Source: Flavobacterium sp. N2038
GTDB lineage: Bacteria > Bacteroidota > Bacteroidia > Flavobacteriales > Flavobacteriaceae
Direction: 5' to 3'
DNA: 64,000 bases
Assembly (NCBI RefSeq): GCF_025947185.1
Contig: NZ_CP110001.1
Coordinates: forward strand, 248,001-312,000
Both the position numbers and the translations under genes were made by a program. This document shows, piece by piece, positions 59,817-64,000 of the stretch. Below the pieces are notes generated by a model. That model was not told the DNA's origin. It was given only the letters and a program-made list of their open reading frames with translations, and did no database searches. Within the stretch, counting starts at the first letter, position 1; every line of letters begins with the position of its first letter.

Positions 59817-62024
59817 ATGAAAAAAATAATATTAGCCCTTATTCTGGGGTTTTCGAGCCTTTTATCTGCTCAAAATTCTGTAACAGGAATTGTTACCGAC
59901 GCTCAAAATAAACCTGTACCGGGTGTTTCTGTTTATGCTCCGGAATTACATAAAGGAACTACAACAGACGAAAACGGAAAATACGAAATGAAAAATCTGC
60001 CAAACGGAAGTTTGCGTCTTGCTTTTTCTTTCGTTGGATTTGCCCCTCAAAACAAAACTATTGCAAAATTACTAAAGCAAAACACCTTAGATATAACACT
60101 TTTAGAGTCTATTCTGGAAATGGACGAAGTTGTGGTCTCGACTCCTTTTAACAAATTACAATCGCAAAACGTAATGAAAATTGAGCACGAAAGTATCAAA
60201 ACACTACAGCAAAAAGGAACTTCAACTTTAATAGAAGGTTTAGCTACAATTCCGGGAGTTTCTCAGATTTCGACAGGAACTTCTATAGGAAAACCAGTTA
60301 TTCGAGGACTTAGCGGAAATCGTGTTTTAGTTTATTCTCAGGGTGTTCGTATCGAAAACCAACAGTTTGGAGACGAACATGGTTTAGGTTTAAACGATGC
60401 CGGAATAGAAAGTGTTGAAGTAATAAAAGGCCCTGCATCTTTATTGTATGGTTCTGATGCCTTGGGTGGTGTTTTATATTTCAATCCTGAAAAATTTGCT
60501 GATGCCGGAACTTTTAAAGCTAATTTCAGTCAAAAATATTTTACCAATACACAGGGAAGTAATTCTTCTATCGGATTAAAAACATCTACAGATAACTGGA
60601 AATTTTTAGCACGTGGAAGTTACAACACGCATTCTGATTATAAAATTGCAGATGGAGACCGTGTAACGAATTCACGTTACAATGAAACCGATTTTAAAAC
60701 AGGAATCGGTTACAGTAATTCAAGTTTTTCAAGTGTTTTACGCTACAATTACAACAAACTGGATATTGGAATTCCGGAAGATGGAATTGCAGAACAATCT
60801 TCAAGTAAAGATACGCAGTTTCCAAGACAAGGAATTTTCAATCATTTATTGAGTTTGAATAATGTTATCTTTTTTGAAAACTCAAAACTGGATGTCGATT
60901 TAGGTTATATTGCAAACGACAGAAGTGAATTTGAAGACAGCAACGACGCTTCACTTCACATGAAACTGAACACTTTCAATTACAATGCAAAATACCATTT
61001 CCCTAAATTTGGAAAAATTGAAACTATTTTAGGAGTTCAGGGAATGCATCAAACCAATAAAAACTCGGGTGAAGAATATTTAATTCCCGATGCCACTACA
61101 AATGATTTTGGTGTTTTTGGAACAGCAAATTACGAATGGAACAGCAGCGTTATCCAGGCAGGATTACGTTTTGACAACCGAAATGTTAATTCTATTGCAC
61201 ATGGAACAGCCGGTGAAGAAGGATATTTTGAAGCTCTGGACCGATCTTTTGACAGTTTTAATGCTTCTTTGGGATACAAAACTAAACTGGCTGAACCTTT
61301 AACGCTTCGTCTAAATGTAGCAACAGGCTTTAGAGCACCAAACTTGGCTGAATTAACTTCGAATGGTGTTCATGAAGGAACAAATCGATATGAAATTGGA
61401 AACGCTGATTTAAAAACAGAACAAAACGTTCAAACCGATCTAAACTTAGAATATAAAAACTCTCACTTCGAGTTCTTCGTTAACGGGTTTTACAACCATG
61501 TAAACAATTATATTTACACTTCGCCAACCGGGGAAACTTTAGATAATAATGATGTTTTTGCTTATGTTCAGGATAACGCAAAATTATTTGGAGGAGAAGT
61601 TGGTTTACACTTTCACCCTCATCCGTTAGATTGGTTACATTTTGAAACTAGTTTTGAAACTGTTACGGGTAAAAAAGACAATGATGATTATTTGCCTTTA
61701 ATTCCTGCTAATAACTGGAATAATACACTTAGAACTGAATTCAACATCAAAAACTGGTTAAGCGAAGGTTTTGCTTCATTAAACGTTTCTTCAACTTTCA
61801 ATCAAGATAATGTAAGTGGTTTCGAAACCGCTTCAAAAGGCTATACTTTAGTTAATTTAGGTTTTGGAGGAACAGTAAAACTAGGTAAAACAGCTTTTGA
61901 TGTAAACTTAAACGGAAACAATTTATTCGACAAAAAATATATTGCACACCTTTCGAGATTAAAAACAGACGGTATCCCAAATATTGGAAGAAATATCGTT
62001 TTGGGAGTTAATTTTAATTTATAA
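59817..62024 (+). CDS. TonB-dependent receptor
   Basis: 735 residues with a signal (MKKIILALILGFSSLLSAQ), then a carboxypeptidase-regulatory-like domain (SVTGIVTDAQNKPVPGVSVYAPELHKGTTTDENGKY in outline). The plug follows with LIEGLATIPGVSQISTG, PVIRGLSGNRVLVY and VEVIKGPASLLYGSDALGG. A 22-stranded barrel ends in NIGRNIVLGVNFNL. The plug carries RVEVY/His-rich short loops (DEHGLGLNDAG), as in receptors of the zinc/copper-like group. With the His-rich gene upstream, metal uptake is the best guess. Confidence 0.9.
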   Translation: MKKIILALILGFSSLLSAQNSVTGIVTDAQNKPVPGVSVYAPELHKGTTTDENGKYEMKNLPNGSLRLAFSFVGFAPQNKTIAKLLKQNTLDITLLESILEMDEVVVSTPFNKLQSQNVMKIEHESIKTLQQKGTSTLIEGLATIPGVSQISTGTSIGKPVIRGLSGNRVLVYSQGVRIENQQFGDEHGLGLNDAGIESVEVIKGPASLLYGSDALGGVLYFNPEKFADAGTFKANFSQKYFTNTQGSNSSIGLKTSTDNWKFLARGSYNTHSDYKIADGDRVTNSRYNETDFKTGIGYSNSSFSSVLRYNYNKLDIGIPEDGIAEQSSSKDTQFPRQGIFNHLLSLNNVIFFENSKLDVDLGYIANDRSEFEDSNDASLHMKLNTFNYNAKYHFPKFGKIETILGVQGMHQTNKNSGEEYLIPDATTNDFGVFGTANYEWNSSVIQAGLRFDNRNVNSIAHGTAGEEGYFEALDRSFDSFNASLGYKTKLAEPLTLRLNVATGFRAPNLAELTSNGVHEGTNRYEIGNADLKTEQNVQTDLNLEYKNSHFEFFVNGFYNHVNNYIYTSPTGETLDNNDVFAYVQDNAKLFGGEVGLHFHPHPLDWLHFETSFETVTGKKDNDDYLPLIPANNWNNTLRTEFNIKNWLSEGFASLNVSSTFNQDNVSGFETASKGYTLVNLGFGGTVKLGKTAFDVNLNGNNLFDKKYIAHLSRLKTDGIPNIGRNIVLGVNFNL

Positions 62025-62033
62025 TTTTTACTT

Positions 62034-62226
62034 AACCGCAAAGAGCGCAATCCCGATAGCTATCGGGATACGCAAGGTTCGCTAAGTTTTATTTTATAAA
62101 ATAACGATTAAAAGAATCTCGCAAAGACACCAAGTCGCAAAGAAATTTTAAAACTTTGCGCCTCCGCGTCTTTGCGAGATTAATTTTGCGTGCTTTGCGT
62201 AAACTCTTTGCGTTCTTTGCGGCTAA
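62034..62226. repeat. AACCGCAAAG family repeat with CCCGATAGCTATCGGG
   Basis: AACCGCAAAGAGCGCAA, the 16-bp palindrome at 62052-62067, a TCTCGCAAAGACACCAAGTCGC inverted pair, and CTCTTTGCGTTCTTTGCGG at the end. It is the fourth site of the 9714 family, here with an insert like the core of the 41528 element. Confidence 0.85.
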
Positions 62227-62252
62227 TAACACAACAATCTCACAGAAAGTGC

Positions 62253-62260
62253 TATTTTTG
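62253..62260 (+). promoter_or_regulatory. -7 box of the prolyl oligopeptidase gene
   Basis: TATTTTTG fits TAnnTTTG, 23 nt before the ATG. Confidence 0.55.
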
Positions 62261-62282
62261 TTACAACAGATAAAAACTAACT

Positions 62283-64000
62283 ATGAAAAAAACATTTTTA
62301 TTAATGGCCATTACAACTGCAGGAATTTCATTTGGACAAAATAAAATTCAATATCCGGAAACCAAAAAAGGGGAAACTGTCGATGTGTATTTTGATACTA
62401 AAGTAAGCGATCCTTACCGCTGGCTGGAAGATGATAAATCTGATGAAACAGGAGCCTGGGTTAAAGCCGAAAACAAAGTAACATATGGTTATTTAGATCA
62501 AATTCCGTTTCGCGAAGAACTTAAAAAGCGAATGGAAAAGCTTTGGAATTATGAAAAAATTGGGGCTCCACATACAGAAGGAAAGTTCACTTATTATTCT
62601 AAAAATAACGGACTTCAGAATCAATCTGTTGTTTACCGAAAAGATAAAAGCGGCAAAGAGGAAGTTTTTCTTGACCCAAATACATTTTCTAAAGACGGAA
62701 CAACCTCTCTTGGTGGTTTAGATTTCTGCAAAGATGGCAGCAAAGCAGCTTACTCTATTTCTGAAGGAGGAAGTGACTGGAGAAAAGTGATTCTTATTGA
62801 TGTTGTCTCTAAGAAAGTTTTAGAAGACACTTTGGTTGATATCAAATTCAGTGGCGTTTCATGGCACGGAAATGAAGGTTTTTACTATTCTAGTTACGAT
62901 AAACCAAAAGGAAGCGAATTATCTGCAAAGACAGATCAGCACAAATTATATTTTCATAAGTTAGGAACTTCTCAAAAAGAAGATAAAGTTATTTTTGGTG
63001 CCGATCAGAAGAGAAGATATGTTGGCGGCTATGTTACCGAAGACAGTCATTATTTAGTAATTACAGCAGCCAATTCTACTTACGGAAACGAATTGTACAT
63101 TAAAGATCTAACTAAACCAAATAGTCCAATTGTTACCATCGTAGACAACTTTAACAGTTCAAATTCAATTATTGAAACCGAAGGAACAAAATTATTTATC
63201 GAAACTGATTTTAATGCCCCAAACGGACGTGTTGTTTCTGTTGACGCAAACAATCCTAAACCTGAAAACTGGAAAGATTTTATTGCTGAAACACAAAATA
63301 TTTTATCTCCTTCTACCGGTGCCGGCTATTTCTTTGCCAATTATACCAAAGATGCTGTTTCGTTTGTTCAGCAATATGATTACAACGGAAAATTAGTTCG
63401 AGAAATCAAACTTCCTGCTGTTGGTACTGCAGGTGGGTTTGCCGGGAAAAAAGCCGAAAAGATTCTATACTACAGCTTTGCAAATTATACAACTCCGGGA
63501 AGCATTTACTCTCTTGAGCCAAAATCAGGTAAATCTGAAGTGTACCAAAAACCAAAAGTTGATTTCAAAAGTGAGGATTATGAGTCTAAACAAGTATTCT
63601 ACACCTCAAAAGATGGTACTAAAATCCCGATGATTATTACCTATAAAAAAGGAACAAAATTAGACGGTAAAAATCCAACTATACTTTATGGTTATGGCGG
63701 ATTCAATATTAGTTTAACACCAACTTTCAGTATTGCAAATGCGGTTTGGATGGAAAACGGAGGTGTTTATGCGGTTGCCAATTTGAGAGGTGGCGGTGAA
63801 TACGGAAAAAAATGGCATGATGCAGGAACTAAACTTCAAAAACAAAATGTATTTGATGATTTTATCGCTGCAGCGGAATATTTAATTGCACAAAAATATA
63901 CGTCTTCTGATTACCTGGCTATTCGTGGAGGATCTAACGGAGGATTATTAGTTGGTGCAACAATGACACAACGCCCTGATTTAATGAAAGTAGCTTTGCC
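62283..64000 (+). CDS. Prolyl oligopeptidase family serine protease (S9A, 3' end outside the window)
   Basis: The frame is open from ATG 62283 to the window end (over 570 residues). The signal is MKKTFLLMAITTAGISFGQ. The N-terminal part has YPETKKGETVDVYFDTKVSDPYRWLED, then a seven-bladed propeller. Near the end are GYGGFNISLTPTFS, ANLRGGGEYGKKWHDAG and the nucleophile RGGSNGGLLVG (Ser codon 63933-63935). The His and Asp of the triad lie beyond the window. It would cleave short proline peptides in the periplasm. Confidence 0.94.
   Translation, partial: MKKTFLLMAITTAGISFGQNKIQYPETKKGETVDVYFDTKVSDPYRWLEDDKSDETGAWVKAENKVTYGYLDQIPFREELKKRMEKLWNYEKIGAPHTEGKFTYYSKNNGLQNQSVVYRKDKSGKEEVFLDPNTFSKDGTTSLGGLDFCKDGSKAAYSISEGGSDWRKVILIDVVSKKVLEDTLVDIKFSGVSWHGNEGFYYSSYDKPKGSELSAKTDQHKLYFHKLGTSQKEDKVIFGADQKRRYVGGYVTEDSHYLVITAANSTYGNELYIKDLTKPNSPIVTIVDNFNSSNSIIETEGTKLFIETDFNAPNGRVVSVDANNPKPENWKDFIAETQNILSPSTGAGYFFANYTKDAVSFVQQYDYNGKLVREIKLPAVGTAGGFAGKKAEKILYYSFANYTTPGSIYSLEPKSGKSEVYQKPKVDFKSEDYESKQVFYTSKDGTKIPMIITYKKGTKLDGKNPTILYGYGGFNISLTPTFSIANAVWMENGGVYAVANLRGGGEYGKKWHDAGTKLQKQNVFDDFIAAAEYLIAQKYTSSDYLAIRGGSNGGLLVGATMTQRPDLMKVAL

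Overview
The window looks like chromosomal DNA of a Flavobacterium-type Bacteroidota. It is AT-rich. Many genes are preceded by the Bacteroidota promoter -7 box TAnnTTTG, with few Shine-Dalgarno sequences. It encodes two TonB-dependent receptors, a fused MurF-alanine racemase, an ATP-type PEP carboxykinase, a BlaR1/TonB-type M56 protein with BlaI, and many SPI/SPII-exported proteins. Intergenic spaces are full of short dispersed inverted repeats of the kind that accumulate in flavobacterial genomes. All assignments come from reading the sequence; no database search was run.

Layout. 1-7 kb: end of a TonB receptor, beta-propeller phytase, pckA, DUF423 protein, saccharopine dehydrogenase-like protein, M56/BlaI pair. 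7-13 kb: two paralogous exported DUF6624-like proteins, a small lipoprotein, a three-copy tandem repeat, an M20 dipeptidase, tRNA-Leu(UAG), and small unknown genes. 13-19 kb: a tripartite efflux operon (TolC, HlyD, DHA2 MFS) behind an AraC regulator. 18.9-20.5 kb: two identical tRNA-Asp genes bracketing a small double-glycine-leader peptide gene. 20.5-27.7 kb: DUF58, M1 aminopeptidase, thioredoxin and AsmA.

27.7-32.9 kb is the most interesting segment: a tight, visibly more AT-rich operon. It encodes a DNA cytosine-5 methyltransferase, a large protein with two GHKL-type ATPase modules (MutL/MORC-like at the N-terminus, histidine-kinase-like at the C-terminus, now split by a one-base frameshift), a receiver-like protein, and a small protein with caspase/CHAT-like His and Cys motifs. 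I infer a candidate defence or regulated-cell-death system in which DNA modification, an ATPase sensor, a phosphorelay-like step and a protease effector are coupled. No restriction nuclease is recognisable in it.

33-44.6 kb: ribosome hibernation factor, NAD(P)-binding protein, an exported flavodoxin-RidA fusion (also split by a one-base loss), a lipoprotein with a triplicated HGQPGHRCD motif, ammonium transporter, TrmB, LysE-type exporter, alkyltransferase-like protein, and an NtrY/NtrC-like two-component pair. 44.6-49.3 kb: a MacAB-like adaptor/ATPase/permease operon divergent from that pair, with a candidate activator dyad and a sigma-54-like promoter between them. 49.5-64 kb: Mrp and NifU iron-sulfur proteins, ferredoxin, SMI1/KNR4 protein, asd, mscL, murF-alr, membrane and barrel proteins, a His-rich exported protein next to a TonB receptor (probably metal-related), and the start of a prolyl oligopeptidase cut by the window end.
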